From Heterostelium album PN500 (Eukaryota; Evosea; Eumycetozoa; Acytosteliales; Acytosteliaceae): a stretch of 64,000 nucleotides of DNA. The position numbers were made by a program, and so were the translations under genes. This document shows positions 1-13,217 of the stretch, in pieces (positions within the stretch are counted from its first letter, which is position 1; every line of letters starts with the position of its first letter). The notes under the pieces are model-generated. The model saw only the letters and a program-made list of their open reading frames with translations, did no database searches and was not told the origin of the DNA. Location: the NCBI RefSeq assembly GCF_000004825.1, contig NW_008805074.1:806001-870000 (forward strand), written 5' to 3'.

Positions 1-102
1 TATATCAAATCTCAGTATTATTATGTTTACTTGTGATTTGTTTGTGATTAATTAAATATAATTGATTTATTATTATATTTAATTTTGTTTTGTTTGTTTT
101 AT

Positions 103-1467
103 TTAGTTCTCAAGAGCTTTGATTGCCATGTGCATAGCACCATCTTTATGTTTATGACCTCCAATGAAACCATTTGCGTCTATAATAATAATAATTAAAT
201 GAAATTGAATTAATAACTAATTGCTTGATAAAATATATGGTATATGTTGTTATCTTATCTTTGTAGGGAAATACTTTACGTGTGAATATACAACCATCGA
301 TTCCAATGATATCACTCAGTTCTTGATCACGTTTACCTCTCCATGCCTCTGGGAGTGCTTTTCTCAGTGTGAACGAACTGTTGTCGAGGTTGACAGCCTG
401 GATGCGCCACGATCCAAGATTATCTTCAAACAAACAGAAAAGAATGGACTTGTTGATGTTGTTGAGCTTCTCGAGGTGATAGAGGTGCTCTTTCCACGGG
501 CAGAACTGTCTGAGCACAATGAGTTGACCCGATGAATGAACTTCCTTACGAGTACGAAGTGCCTCTTCGACGATGGCACGTGCAGGCATCCAGCTCTTTC
601 CATAGTAATCGACCTTGTCATTGAAGGTTTCACCCATCAACGCCATTGCCTTTTCGAAACGCTCATAGAGCACCTGTTCCGATTGATCTTCATTCCAATA
701 GGGATTCATCGACGCAACTCGCTGACTGATTGTTGTATTCATCTTGTATTTAGCTTTGATTTCAGCTGGATATCTTTCGATTCCATTATCAACACCATCC
801 AACTCTTCAATAAACTCTACAAAATATTATTGTTAATATATAATGTAAATACTTTACTACTTTTTAATATTATTATTATTATATGTATATATATTACCAT
901 TATACATCTTTCTTATAGATAATATCAGTGATTTCATCATTTACTTTTAATCTATTCTTTATGATTTCTTTACCGTAGTGTCTAATGAATAATAATGATG
1001 ATGATTAATATTAATGAATTATTGCTAATTCTATAAATAATATATACTTATAAATTAAACCAGCACTACTCAATTTAATTTCATGATGATCATCAAAAGT
1101 CTCTGTGAAACCAGCTTGGTGATGATCGAATCTCAATTTAGAAAAATCATAGGTTGCACCGACATCAACTGCAACATCAGCTGCATTAATAACAGCGGTA
1201 TCTCTAGATCTAATGATTTCTATTAAATAAATAAATAATTGTTGTTAGTAAGTAAATAAATAGGTAAATTATAATTACAAATAATAATAATAATAATAAT
1301 AATGATTGATAATACAAACTTGCGTCTTTAAATTTATTTGTTTGTTTTAAAAGATAACATGCCAATGCTTCATCAGCGTGGAAAGTACCTGAATGTGTAC
1401 AAATGGTCAACTCTGTCATTATCGTTGTTTTTATATTATTAAATAATCTTAGATTCGATCTAAACAT
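103..1467 (-). CDS. myg1: MYG1-family exonuclease (UPF0160)
   Basis: MYG1 proteins are DHH-like metal-dependent 3'-5' RNA exonucleases found in nucleus and mitochondria (family knowledge). Exons 1320-1467, 1048-1219, about 906-981, about 280-814 and 103-179 give about 335 residues. The first exon holds the family motif CTHSGTFHADEALACYLLK; exon 2 holds DVAVDVGATYD and RFDHHQAGF; exon 4 holds the FIEELDGVDNGI block; the last exon ends in ANGFIGGHKHKDGAMHMA, the family's C-terminal signature. The ATG at 1467 adds a short basic leader (MFRSNLRLFNN) ahead of a second ATG (MTELTICTHSG), so two starts could give mitochondrial and cytosolic/nuclear forms (inference). The exon 3/4 junction is odd: the only phase-consistent splice drops the expected KMYNE residues. 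Divergent from the protease gene, with 173 bp between starts. Confidence 0.88.
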
Positions 1468-1640
1468 CAAACACCAAAATTATGTAATAAACAACCAACA
1501 AATTATTACATCCTTGAATGAGATCTTCAAATTTTTTTGAAAAAACGAAAAAAAAACATCATTTTTATTTTTTATCAGATTAATTAGATTCATTGTATTT
1601 ATTAATTACATATTTATAACAATTACAACAACGACTACAA

Positions 1641-4600
1641 ATGTTGTCTTTATTCTCTAAAGGACTAGTTCGTGGTCGTGTTGCTAGTAATACTACTGGT
1701 GTCAACATTGGTGGTCGACCAACAACCTCTATCATTAGATCTTATGCAACAACAACTTCAGAACAAAAACAACAACAACAAGTTGTTGGTCAAAGTTTAA
1801 GAGGAAAAGAAAGATTAAAAACAAATTTAAAGGTTGGTGATAAGCTGCATGGTTTCAGTGTGGTCAATGTTCAAGATGTACCGGAGAGACAGTTCAATAC
1901 GTTTAGATTGAAACACGATGTAACCGGTGCAGACTATCTACATATCGATTGTGAAGATAAGAACAATGTATTTGCTGTGACTTTCAAGACTACACCGTTC
2001 GATTCGACCGGTGTCGCTCATATCTTGGAACACACTACGCTGTGCGGCTCCAAGAAGTATCCGATGCGTGACCCTTTCTTCAATATGCTGAAGCGTTCAC
2101 TCAACACCTATATGAATGCCTGGACTGCACCCGACCACACTTCCTACCCGTTCGGCACACAACACGAGAAGGACTACTACAACTTGCTCTCGGTCTACCT
2201 CGATGCCACCTTCTTCCCGCTGCTGACAGAGTCGGACTTTCGTCAGGAGGGTCACCGGCTGGAATTCGAACAACTCGACAATCCAGAGTCAAAGTTGAAA
2301 TTCAAGGGAATCGTATTCAACGAGATGAAGGGAGCGCTGTCCGATCCATCGGGATACTTCTCAGAGATCGCTCAACAGAGTCTCTACCCGGGAACGACCT
2401 ATGCTCACAACTCTGGTGGCGATCCCAAGGATATTCCGGCGCTGAGTTACCAACAACTAAAAGATTTCCACGCCACTTACTACCACCCCTCCAACGCATT
2501 CTTTTTCACCTATGGTGATCTGCCTGTGGAGCAACATCTGCGCTACATCGAGGAGAACGCACTCCAACATTTCAAGTCACCGAAACAAGTCGATAGCAAA
2601 GTGAATCATGTACAGCGTTGGGACAAACCACGTCGTATTACCGTTACATGTCCACCGTCGGCAATGGATGTCAACCCAGAACGTAAACACAAACTGTCGA
2701 TCTCGATACTGCACAAGGATAATACAGATATCTTTGAGGGTTTGTCTATGAATGTCTTGTCGAATCTCTTGATTCGTGGATCTAATACACCGATGTATCA
2801 AGCATTGCTCGAGAGTGGATTGGCGCTGGACTACACTCCCAACACTGGATTCGACGATAACCTTCATGAGAGTAGTTTCGGTGTCGGTGGAACCGGTATC
2901 AGAAAGGAAGATCTCGAAAAAGTCGAACAGACTATCATTTCAACCATGGAGAAAGCATCGCGTGACGGATTCGATTCCAATGTAATTGAATCGATCTTAC
3001 ATCAATACGAATTTGGACAGAAGGATGTTTCGGCATCACTTGGTTTGAAGTTGGTCGGTGGTTTGCAATCCAATTGGATTCATGGTGGTAATCCAATTAA
3101 TCGATTGTTCCTCAATGAAAACATTGCTAGATTGAGAAAGGAAATTGCAGCAGGTCCATTCTTCCAAAATAAACTTAGACAACTCTTGGATAATCCACAT
3201 CGTTTGACCATTACAATGTCACCGGATGACACCCAACAAGCTAGAGAAGCCGCCGAGGAGGAGAATGTTCTCTTGGGAATCAAGAGCAGCTTGGATAGCA
3301 AACAAGTGGAAACCATTGTGGAACAAGCTAAAGATTTACAACAACGTCAGAGTCAGCAACAAGATGTAAGTAGTCTTCCGAAACTATCGATTTCCGAGAT
3401 TGAAAAGAAACAACAAAAGACACCGTTCATCGATGAGAAGATAGGATCGACTGACCTCAGACTCTTTGACTTCCCAACGAATGGTATCACCTATTTCCGT
3501 TCGATGATTGACATCTCCACACTCCCAGAGGATCTCAAGATGTATGTACCATTGTTTTGTAGTTTGTTCGAGTCAATGGGTGCAGCGGAACTCGACCACA
3601 AACAACTCGACACTGAAATCAATTTGTACACTGGAAGAATGAATGTATCACCAATGATTTCCACCTCACCTTTCAATTTGGATTTGGTTGCCGAACGTAT
3701 CTATATTAAATCGGCTGCCATCAATAGAAATATCGAAAAGATGTTTTCACTTTTGAAAAAAATGATGTTGGAAAATCGTTGGAACAATCCCGATCTTCTT
3801 AAGAATCTACTTGGACAAATGCAATCGTCGATGATCGAAGGAATCACATCGTCTGGACTGTCATATGCTCGTACCTATTCATCATCACAGTTCTCAAGAG
3901 CCGGTCAACTCAGTGAGAAATGGCATGGTCTTACACACGTTAAGTTTACAAACGACATCATTGCCAAGAATGATCTCAACGACATCATTGCCAAGTTGAT
4001 TGCCATCAACAAGTTTATCCTCGATCGTTCATTAATGAGATGTTCAATCACCACCGAAAAAGATACAACGGAGCTGGCAAAACAACAACTCTCAATGTTC
4101 CTCCAACAATTCAACGAGAATCACACATCGATGGTGAACAACGAATTCCAAAAATCCGACAACACTGGCTCTTCATTGCCACACTATTTCGCAATTCCAG
4201 CAACTGTTAATTATATCTCAAAAAGCTATCAGGGTGTCAACTATTCACACGAGGATTCAGCACGTCTCGAAGTTCTCTCAAAGGTTCTCTCAGAGTACCT
4301 ACACAAAGAGATCAGAGAAAAAGGTGGAGCCTATGGTGGAGGTGTATCGTATGCCAGTGGATCCATTGGATTCTACTCGTATCGTGATCCAAATCTTGCC
4401 AAGACCATCAATGCATTCAATGAATCGATTGAATGGTCACAAGACAAGATCACACTTGAAAACGTTGAAAATGCTCAACTCTCGATTTTCGCTGATTTCG
4501 ATGCACCAGAATCACCATCGAATAAAGGTGTTGCTGAATGGATGAGAGGTATTACAGATGAAATGAAACAACAGTAAGTTGAAAAAAAAAAAAAAAATCA

Positions 4601-4820
4601 AAAAAACAAATCAAACATTCAAAAATTCTAATTTATTTATTATTATCAATATTATAGACGTAGAGATAGACTTTTAAGTATAAACAAGAATCAACTTGAA
4701 GAGGTTTCTGCTAAATATTTAAATCCACAAAAGACTTCATATACAACAGTACTTGGTAAACCAGATACTGAAATTAAAGGTCTTTCGAATAAAGAATGGG
4801 AATATAAAGAGTTAAACTAA
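1641..4820 (+). CDS. pitrm1: Mitochondrial presequence protease (PreP/PITRM1, M16C metalloprotease)
   Basis: This enzyme degrades cleaved targeting peptides and other short unstructured peptides in the mitochondrial matrix. Two exons, 1641-4573 and 4658-4820, give 1031 residues, the usual length for the family. The inverted zinc motif HILEH is at residues 127-131, followed by TLCGSKKYPMRDPF, and the third zinc-ligand region FNEMKGALSD lies downstream. The C-terminal half has the EKGGAYGGG block typical of M16C proteins. The N-terminus is rich in Arg, Ser and Thr and poor in acidic residues, fitting a matrix presequence. The donor is GTAAGT and the acceptor ATTATAG. The body has higher GC and C/G-ending codons than the flanks, as expected of a well-expressed housekeeping gene. 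Confidence 0.95.
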
Positions 4821-5000
4821 ACTGATCAGTTTAGACTCTTATATATGATCAACCAAAGTATATTATTTAATTTATATTATATTTTATTTAAAGATAGAAT
4901 AGAGCAGAAGAGGAAAGAAATTTACTTATTAGTTTGGAGGATAGGATAAAAAAAATATCTATAGATTTAACAGTTTTGATTATTAAGCGAATTATTATTA

Positions 5001-5220
5001 TTATTGTTGTTGTTGAGCAAGTTGTTGTTGCTGTTGTTGTAATTGTTGTTGAGCGAATTGTTGTTGTTGTTGTTGTTGAAGTAGTTGCTGTTGTTGATGT
5101 TGTAGATCAAGTTGTCGTTGTTGTTCCAACAATTGTTGTTGTTCTAATTGTTGTTGCTGTTGTTGTTGTAATAATAATTGTTGTTGTTCAAGCTGTTGTT
5201 TTTGTAGTAGCTCTGCTTGT
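5001..5220 (-). repeat. CAA/CAG (TTG/CTG on +) trinucleotide tract
   Basis: Nearly continuous TTG/CTG triplets on the plus strand encode the poly-Gln/Leu tail of the HTTM protein on the minus strand. Reading the plus strand gives a spurious Val-rich open frame. Confidence 0.9.
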
Positions 5221-7497
5221 TGTTGAGCTGGATCAGGCACAGGAGCAGGTTTCTCATAGCAAACATGACTCCAGAGGATTACATCGTTTAGCAGAGTTCT
5301 GGTGTTATCGAGATTCTGTTTTTCATTTCTATATACAATGTTGAACTTGTGCAGTCTCTTTGGTCCAGTATGCTTTAGATTCCACTCACGACAGATCCAT
5401 CTACCCATACCGAGACGAATCAATTCATAGCCGGAACCGGTGTTCAAGTTTTCGTAGACTTTGAACCATCTGTGGTTACCGATACACGAAGCATAGGGAT
5501 AAGGTTTATCTCGAGAGTATGGAGCGGGATTACCTTCGAGTGTGAAAAGACCGTCGTTTGCCCAGAGTTCCGTCTGTTGCCCGTCATCTAGCTCTGCTTC
5601 GAAGGTGTACCACCAATGAATTGAAGGTGGACGTGGTGAAAACATCGACCACATCTGGTCAACTCTCACAAAGAATACCAACCAATTTAGATTCTGTGGA
5701 AGGGCAATGGGGATTCCGATGTCTGCAGTAGAGCAATTCCAAGTGAGTGCCAGGAGAATACAGGATAGTGCGGTGACATTCAAGAGAGCACGCTTTGTCA
5801 TCTTTAGGAAACGTACTTTTCTGTTGAGACGTCTAAAGTAGTGGGTGGTAGCTTCATCGGGTGGTGCTGGACTAGAGATATCAGTTCCAGAGACAGTGTA
5901 TGAGTTCTCAGAGCTGTGATTGTAGTATGTCAAGAATGGTGAGGTTGGTTTGTTTACGAGGATGTCATCGTTGATCTTGATTGTCATTCTCTCAAAGAAA
6001 TCCATTGTCTTCTTTCCATAGTTTTGGACGACACGCATCTCTGCTACTCTGACCAATGGATTCATCAATGGCGATGCACGAAGTATCGATACGAATGCAC
6101 GGTATCCAGTGTGACGGATTCCCTTGTGATCACGGGTGATGATCCAATTGGTATTCTGATTGATTGGATCCTCTTTCATGATTCCATCTTGGTGTGACTC
6201 CTCGTCAAAGGTCAGTGGAGCAGGAGCCACCTCGATATCCGGCAGCAACAGGAACGACGATACCAAACCAGCAATATAATATCCGTACTTTCCATTGTAG
6301 AACAATTGGAAGTCACATCTCTCTTTGGTTCTGAGACGATCGAATACCTTGTCCCAAATCCACGATGGGAACAAGAGGAGAGAACCAGTAGCACAGACCG
6401 GACTGAAAATACCAAGTCTCATAAACATTCCAAAACCAATGTGCATCATAAAGAATCCTAGTGCACCAAAGGTTTTTACGGGACCGGTCCAGAATGGAGA
6501 AATACAAAGCAACATACCGAAACCCTCATACTTTAATACAGCATATGTAAGGATCTTCAAACAACCCGGGAAATTTAGAGCCATCTCTGCAAAACTAGTT
6601 CTAAAGTAATCTAGTTGCAGGGCAAAGTATGTAGCAGTCAAATCCTTTCGCCATTCATCACCAGTCTTGTGGATATATGAGAAAATATACAAGAATGAAA
6701 TTTGTAATAAAATTGCGATTGATGCTAATTTAAAAATTATAATTAATAATTAAATTTAAGAAATAAAGAATCGATTTATCGATTTTTTGCTTACCAAAAT
6801 TAACTACATTGAATTTTTTATGTTCTCTACGTAAAACTGGTTTTTTCAGGGCACTATCAACTGACCATACTGCACCACATGGCAAAAAGATAGCAAAGAA
6901 ACTCATGACTCTCATATAGACATCACCACCATGACCTACAATATTATTACGAGATTGTAAGGAGATAATAAATGCCCAATGAAGAATCATATTTAATCTT
7001 GTTCGATAACTAGTTTATATATTGTTTGTTAATATGAATGAATTATTTTCTTTTTTGAAAAATAATAAAATTAATAGATAATTGAAAAGATAACTTACCC
7101 AATCGAAACTAAGAAACAAATAATAATATTAACTATAAAGGTGAGCTGGATAAAACCTACGGTACCACTGATCAAATGAATCGAGAACCAATTGGTATTC
7201 CAGAAGTTATCCACAACAATAGATCTTGGTAATAAACCCTCATCTATGAAATAAAAATAAAAAAAAGATTAATTACATTTATAGTTAGAAAAAACATTAA
7301 GAAGATTAGTTGTTAATATTATTGGATACTATACCAGAATAATGAGCTTTGATGTCGGGCCATCTTTCAAGCAAATCGATTATTCCAATTATTCCTATAA
7401 AAAATCTAAAAATTGACAATGCTCTTTTGTCCACACCCAGAATTGTTTCCAACTTGCTGTGGACTGGCATCATTGGCTTCTTTTGAGAGAGAACCAT
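5001..7497 (-). CDS. HTTM/vitamin K-dependent gamma-carboxylase-like membrane protein with poly-Gln tail
   Basis: Exons 7335-7497, 7099-7243, 6795-7009 and 5001-6724 join in phase to 748 residues. The start region (DKRALSIFRFFIGIIGIIDLLERWPDIKAHYS), repeated membrane segments, the FWNTNWFSIHLISG block and the HKTGDEWRKDLTATYFALQ motif are typical of the HTTM domain shared with gamma-glutamyl carboxylase. The central part has further hydrophobic segments, and a C-terminal lumenal-type region contains VDQMWSMFSPRPPSIHWWY. The last ~75 residues are almost pure Gln with Leu, probably low-complexity expansion. True gamma-carboxylase activity cannot be claimed; many HTTM proteins have unknown substrates. 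The gene is convergent with the protease gene, with 180 bp between stops. Confidence 0.8.
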
Positions 7498-8704
7498 TCT
7501 TGATGATAGTTTTTTAAATAGTTATTCGATTAAGAATGAACTAATCTTTACAACAAAATAAATAGATATAATTTATTTTTAACAATATATTATTATGTTT
7601 TTGTTATAAAAGATAGATTTATATAAATAAACAATATATATATATAATAATTGATTGATTGCTATATGAACAAAAAAACAAAAAGAAAGCAACAATAGCA
7701 AAAACAAACCAAAGAAAGATATATTTATTATTAAATTTAAAATGAAATTAATCACTTTATTTCATTACTATTAATGTTTGACCAAGTAAGTAAAAGAAAA
7801 AAAGTAATAAGAGTGGCAATAGTGGCAGTCTGTCGTATTGAATACAGAACTGATGATGCTCTTTACATTACATTGTACTATGATTTTAATAAGGAACAAT
7901 GTATATATAGTATGGTATATTATTTTTTTTTTGTGATTATTACATGAATTAGCTTTCTTGAGAGAATGTGTGTGTTACTAACATGGGTGCTATTGTAATA
8001 TCAACAAGCAATAGAATTACATTTTTTTTTCTTTATTCACATTCTCTATTGATGTTTGACTTTCATTCTTTTAACACTAATTAATTCTCTTTTCATTTTT
8101 ATATAACAAACAAACCCTTTTGATAAATTTATAATATAAATATATTACATATATATGTTCTTATATTGGGTGATATTAGTGTAGTGTAAGTGGTGGTGCC
8201 ATGATTTTCAATTTACATAAAAACCACACAAATTTAATTTATAACTTAAACACACCACAAATGTTGCAACTTTTATTTTTTTATAAATATATAATCAATG
8301 TAATTCAATTCATTATCACACCAAATGAAATAAACCAAATTTAACTTTGACTTTAAACCAATTCAATTAAGAAAAATGATTTCAATTAGTAGTAAGAAAA
8401 TATATATACATGATAAATGACAATGAAAAATGCATGTGATTCTCCCGCCTGTTGAACTCATTCATAAAAACTCACACAATCTGAACACTCTTAGTATACA
8501 CTACACCAATACAGTTATAAAGGTAGGGTATGAAATAGATCTGATCAATTGATAGCAAAGAGTGAGTGATCACATGTAGAGAGAAAGTTATATGCATCGT
8601 CACTTCTACCTTGTTTTCTTTATTAAAATTGTTAAGGAATCAACTTGAATTTGATTTTAACGCATTATTTGTTTTAATTGCTTGGTTGAGTTGCTACTAA
8701 TATA
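7498..8704. other. Intergenic region, no gene seen
   Basis: This 1.2 kb holds the promoter of the HTTM gene and the 3' flank of the SLX4-like gene, both on the minus strand. It is AT-rich with poly-T runs. A less AT-rich patch at about 8430-8620 has no open frame that I would call coding and may be 3' untranslated sequence. Confidence 0.6.
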
Positions 8705-11700
8705 CTATTTTTGTTGTTGTTGTTGCTTTAATTTATTGAACTCCCAGACTTCATTGAGCTTCTGTACATAGAATGATCTATTTGCATCTTTGCCAGATGT
8801 TTTAACTCCAATCTCTGACACCAATTGTTTGAGTTCTGCTAATGTCATACTTTCATAATCTGGCTTTTTAAATTTGCTATTTACTTTTTGTGAAGATGAT
8901 CCTGATGACGATGATGATGTTGTTGTAGGTTTTGGTGCTGATTGAGATAATGATGATTGTGAAGATTGTGATGAATTTGTAGTTGATAACTTTGATATTA
9001 GTTTTGATTGCTGCTGAATACTCTGGGAATGAGATTTAATACCCAATCTATGTGGAACCAATGCTGTTGAAGTTGGTGATGTAATCATTTTATCTTGACT
9101 ATAGGTTTTGGGTGTGTGTGTAGTTAAATTATTGGCCACTGTTGATATTGTTGTGGTTATTGTAGACGTCTTATTATTACTATTACTACTATTACTATTC
9201 TTATTCTTAATCTCTTTGATTTGCTCTGGTTCTGGTTCAGGTATATCACCTCCACCAAGCTCATAATCATCATCGTCATTGTGTTTATTGCTACTTTTAC
9301 TTTGATGCAAGCCACTTAGAAAATAACTACTACCACCACCATTCATAGGAGTATGAGGATATCCTCCTCTACCAAAACTATTATTATTGTTATTGTTGCT
9401 ATTACTATTTAAAGGTGTTTGTTGGTATCTATTATTTGGCGATGTAAATGCTGAAGTTGATGATGGTGTTCGATTTATATTATCTTCAATATCGAAATTT
9501 ATATTAAGAGGTGCTGTTAATGGTGTCAGAATAGGTGATAAGGGTCTGGGCAATGCATCTACCTTTGATGAACTAGGAAGTAAATTGGAAATATTGCTGC
9601 TTGTACTATTTTTACTATTATTACTATTATTATTATTACTACTGTTGTTGTTGTTGTTGTTGATGATGATGTTGTTGTTACTGTCAGCACTGATAGTTGT
9701 GTTAATACTATTATTACTACTACTGATACTGTTATTGACATGAGAATCAGAGGTAGCTGTAATGTTAACATGTGAGGTTGAAGGAGAAGGTGAAGTGCCT
9801 CTATACAATTGCTTGGCTTTGTCAATCTCCAACTCTCTGGTAATTGATGCACGTCCTACTTTCACATAATACTTATCTTCCAACTCTTTGAGACCTTTGT
9901 CAAACTCTTCTTTTGCCGCTGAACATACATTGTGAAATATATCATTGATAGACTTGATTGTATTGACTAACAATGGATTACTATTACTTTGTTGCTGTTG
10001 TTGTTGTTGTTGATTGTGTGATGGTATTTGATAAACTTGTTGCTGTTGTTGTTGTTGTTGTTTTTGTGAATCAATAGAATTTAAATCATGATTAGTTGCA
10101 ATCACTGGTGAATTTAATATAGGTTGTGGTCTATTGATACTTGAATATACATTGGAATCTAATGAAGATGTTGATGTTGTTGATGATGATAATGATGATA
10201 TTGTCGATAAATTACTATTATCATTAATTAAATTATGAGTTGTTGTTGTTGTTGTTTGTGCTTGTAATTGTTGTTGTTGTTGTTGTGCTTGTTGTTGCAA
10301 TTGTTGTTGTTGTTGTTGCTGTTGTTGTTTCTGTAATTCTTGTTGTATTCTTTGTTGTAATTGTTCTTGTTTTTGTAACTCTAAAGCGACTCTCTGTTGT
10401 TCCAATTGCTCTTTCTCCTGTTGCAATTGTATTTGCTGTTGTTTATGTAATAACTTGTCTCGCTCAAGCTGTTCACGTTCCAATTCACTCTGTCTTGCCA
10501 ACTCCAGTTGCTTGTTGATCTCCAAGGTTCTCTGATGATCAGCTTCTATTTTCTTTTCGATTGCCTTTTGCTCCTCCATCTCCTTTAACTTTCGATCCTC
10601 GCTCTGACTATCGTACAACTCCTTCGTTGTTTGATCTCTAAACTTATTGATATCCCAAATCGATCCTTTCGACGGTGTATGTCTCTTTGCCAATCTACTT
10701 TTAAACAACTTTGATTGATCGATTACACTCAAATCCATCGTATCATTTCCATTATTAACATAATCATTCTTATTGTTATTCTCATCATCAAAGCTAATGA
10801 ACGATGTTGGTGGTGGTGGTGGTGGTGAATTAGTTGATGTCGTAGTTGTTGTAGTAGTTGTTGATGCGGCTGCAGATGTTGTAGTTGTAGTTGTAGGGAA
10901 TAACATCTTAACAATATTAGCACTCTTTAATTTTAAGAAAAAAGATAATATCATATCAATAATGTTAATAATTAACTTATTTTTTTTAATTAGATAATAG
11001 TTAATATATATTTACATACTTTGAGAGGAGATTGTTTACATTTGAAACCAGCTAAATCATAGGGTGTAGATTGTGATGTTGAATTTGAACCATAACTATC
11101 TTTCTTTGATTGTTCGAGTGACTCTGACAATACCAATGCCAACTGCATGTCTTCATCTTCATCGTTGCCAACATCACCATTATTATTATTATTGTTATCC
11201 TCATAATAATCGTCATCATCTGAAGTTGGAGGTGTTTCCACTGTCTTTTTATTTGACTTTTTCTTTGTTTGTTGTTGTTGTTTTTGTTGTTGTTTATTTG
11301 TTGTTGTCGTTTGTTGTTTTTGTTGACCTGTTGTAGCCTGTTGTTTTTGTTGTGCACTCTTCTTACTCTTACTATTTATATTACCGTTACTCTTTTTACC
11401 ATTACCATCATTATTACCATCAAGAAAGAATGTAGATTTAACTCCACCCGTTGGTGTAGATGTAACCGTTGATACATGTCTATTTCTTGCTTTACTATTT
11501 GTATTTGCTTGTTGTTGTTGCTGTTGTTTTGGTGGTGAATTCGGTGGTGTAAGATTATAAGATACAATCGCTTTGTTATTGTCTTTATCCTTATCATTCT
11601 TGTTGTCTGTTGTTGTCATGGTAGTAGTTGTTGTCATTGTTGTTGTAGTTGTGGTGGATGAGGATGATGACGATGTTCGACGAGAGTTGAGTTCATAGAG

Positions 11701-12678
11701 TTCATTAAGTTCACGAGATGAAATGTTACGTTCTTTAGCACAAGATTTAATATGTGAGATACGTCCACTCACAGTCTTTGATATGTTCTGATAGCATATG
11801 AAACAAATGTCACCGCTGTCCATCTGCTTCTGTTGCTCCTCCGACGGTTGATTGTCACGACGTCTGTTCTTGGCGAGATGAGACGAGTTCTCGTTGTTCT
11901 TGTTACGTGTACACCGGTCGATGTGATCCTCGACTCTGGCAGCACTGTATTTCGTTATATCTTTCGAGCAGATGTAACAAACGATTGGTTGCGACCCTCT
12001 CAACTTATCCATACACTTGGCAACGTGACGATCTCTTTCCTCGTAGGTCAGAGAACCAAACGATATATTACAAATAGAACACTTGGTAGAGAATCCAACC
12101 GATTTATTGAATGTCTGTGATAATTTATTGGACTGTTTACCAACATTGTTTTGTTGTTGTTGTTGTTGTTGTGACGATGGCAATGACAAACTTGTACCAT
12201 TGTTGTTGTTGTTATTATTGTTGCTAGCATTCTCATTGTTATTATTATTATTATTATTATTGTTATTGTTATTGTTATTAACATTATTAATATTATTTAA
12301 ATGTTTATTGGTTGACATATTTTGAGCTTTATCTAATTGATCGAATATTACTAATCTTTTATCTCTAACTAGTTGTTGTTGTTGTTGTTGTTGCTGCTGA
12401 TGATTCATGTTATCATTATTATTATTATTTTTATCCATATCTATATCTTTATCAAGATTGGTATCATCATTATGATTGTTATTATTATTATTATTTTCAT
12501 TGTCTACTACGATATGAACACTAGCAATCTTAACATTTTCCTTTGCATTCTGTCTCTCTATTGAACGAGGTGATAATTGAGTAAGTTGAGAACTCTCCCA
12601 ATTATCAAGATCTTGATCACCACTAAGAAAGTCAATATCTTTAAAACTATTACTATCTGTCATATCATATCGTATCAT
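8705..12678 (-). CDS. slx4: SLX4-like structure-specific endonuclease scaffold with UBZ fingers
   Basis: SLX4 scaffolds SLX1 and other nucleases for Holliday-junction and interstrand-crosslink repair in the nucleus. Two exons, 11020-12678 and 8705-10924, give 1292 residues. Three Cys-x2-Cys...His-x3-Cys fingers of Rad18/UBZ4 type begin near residues 200, 234 and 292 (CSICNISF, CYICSKDITK, CFICYQNISK). An acidic block DEDEDMQLALVLSESLEQS resembles the region after the fingers in animal SLX4. The C-terminus (MTLAELKQLVSEIGVKT followed by RSFYVQKLNEVWEF) fits the SLX4 conserved C-terminal domain that binds SLX1. Long Gln, Asn, Ser and Thr tracts and a coiled-coil-like Glu/Gln region separate the domains. 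ATG 12678 is used; an internal ATG at 12663 is equally possible. The identification rests on domain order, not overall similarity. Confidence 0.62.
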
Positions 12679-13217
12679 ATACAACTATTTCATATTAATC
12701 TATCAATTATATAAGTACATAACATTTTAAAATTGATCAAGTATGTCTATGAAAATTCTTAATATCTGTTTAAAAAAAACGAATTTAATTTAATCAAAAT
12801 TCGAATTTCTTGGAATTGAAGTTAGATCTTCCTTTTTTTTAATTTCATTGTCACCAAAGAACAAAACATAAAAAATCAATGTTGTCTAGACAAACATTAT
12901 TTGAGAAATCTTAGTTTTTAATAATAAATCATAGATATTAAATGATTATATAACAAAAATAAATAAAATTATTATTTTTCTTTGGTTTAAAATATAATAA
13001 TAAATTAAAGATTAAACATGAAATTCAACAAAAAATATAGTTATTTTAATCTAACTATTATTATTCTTCTTTGTTTTAGTTATAAAAATAAATAAAGCAC
13101 TGAATGCATTTGCAAAATATTTTATTTTTAAATTTTATTCATAAAAAAAAAGGAATTTCCAAAAAAGGTTTGACCATTTTTTGATTGATTAAATTTTTGT
13201 TTGATCAATATAATAGA
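12679..13217. promoter_or_regulatory. Divergent intergenic region, slx4-like / eEF1G-like
   Basis: About 540 bp of very AT-rich DNA between two divergent starts. It must hold both promoters, but no distinct motif is visible. I specifically looked for coding exons of the missing eEF1G N-terminal domain on the plus strand and saw none. Confidence 0.5.

Noticed and set aside
4934-5344. Plus-strand Val/Ile-rich open frame of 136 residues
   Set aside because: It is the antisense shadow of the poly-Gln tail of the HTTM gene; TTG/GTT triplets give Val/Leu in other frames.
9387-12325. Plus-strand poly-Leu open frames
   Set aside because: Antisense shadows of Asn/Gln tracts in the SLX4-like gene; no initiation context or domain.
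13185-13217. Earlier start (TTG) for the eEF1G-like gene
   Set aside because: TTG is not a normal start in dictyostelid nuclear genes, and the added residues do not match eEF1G.
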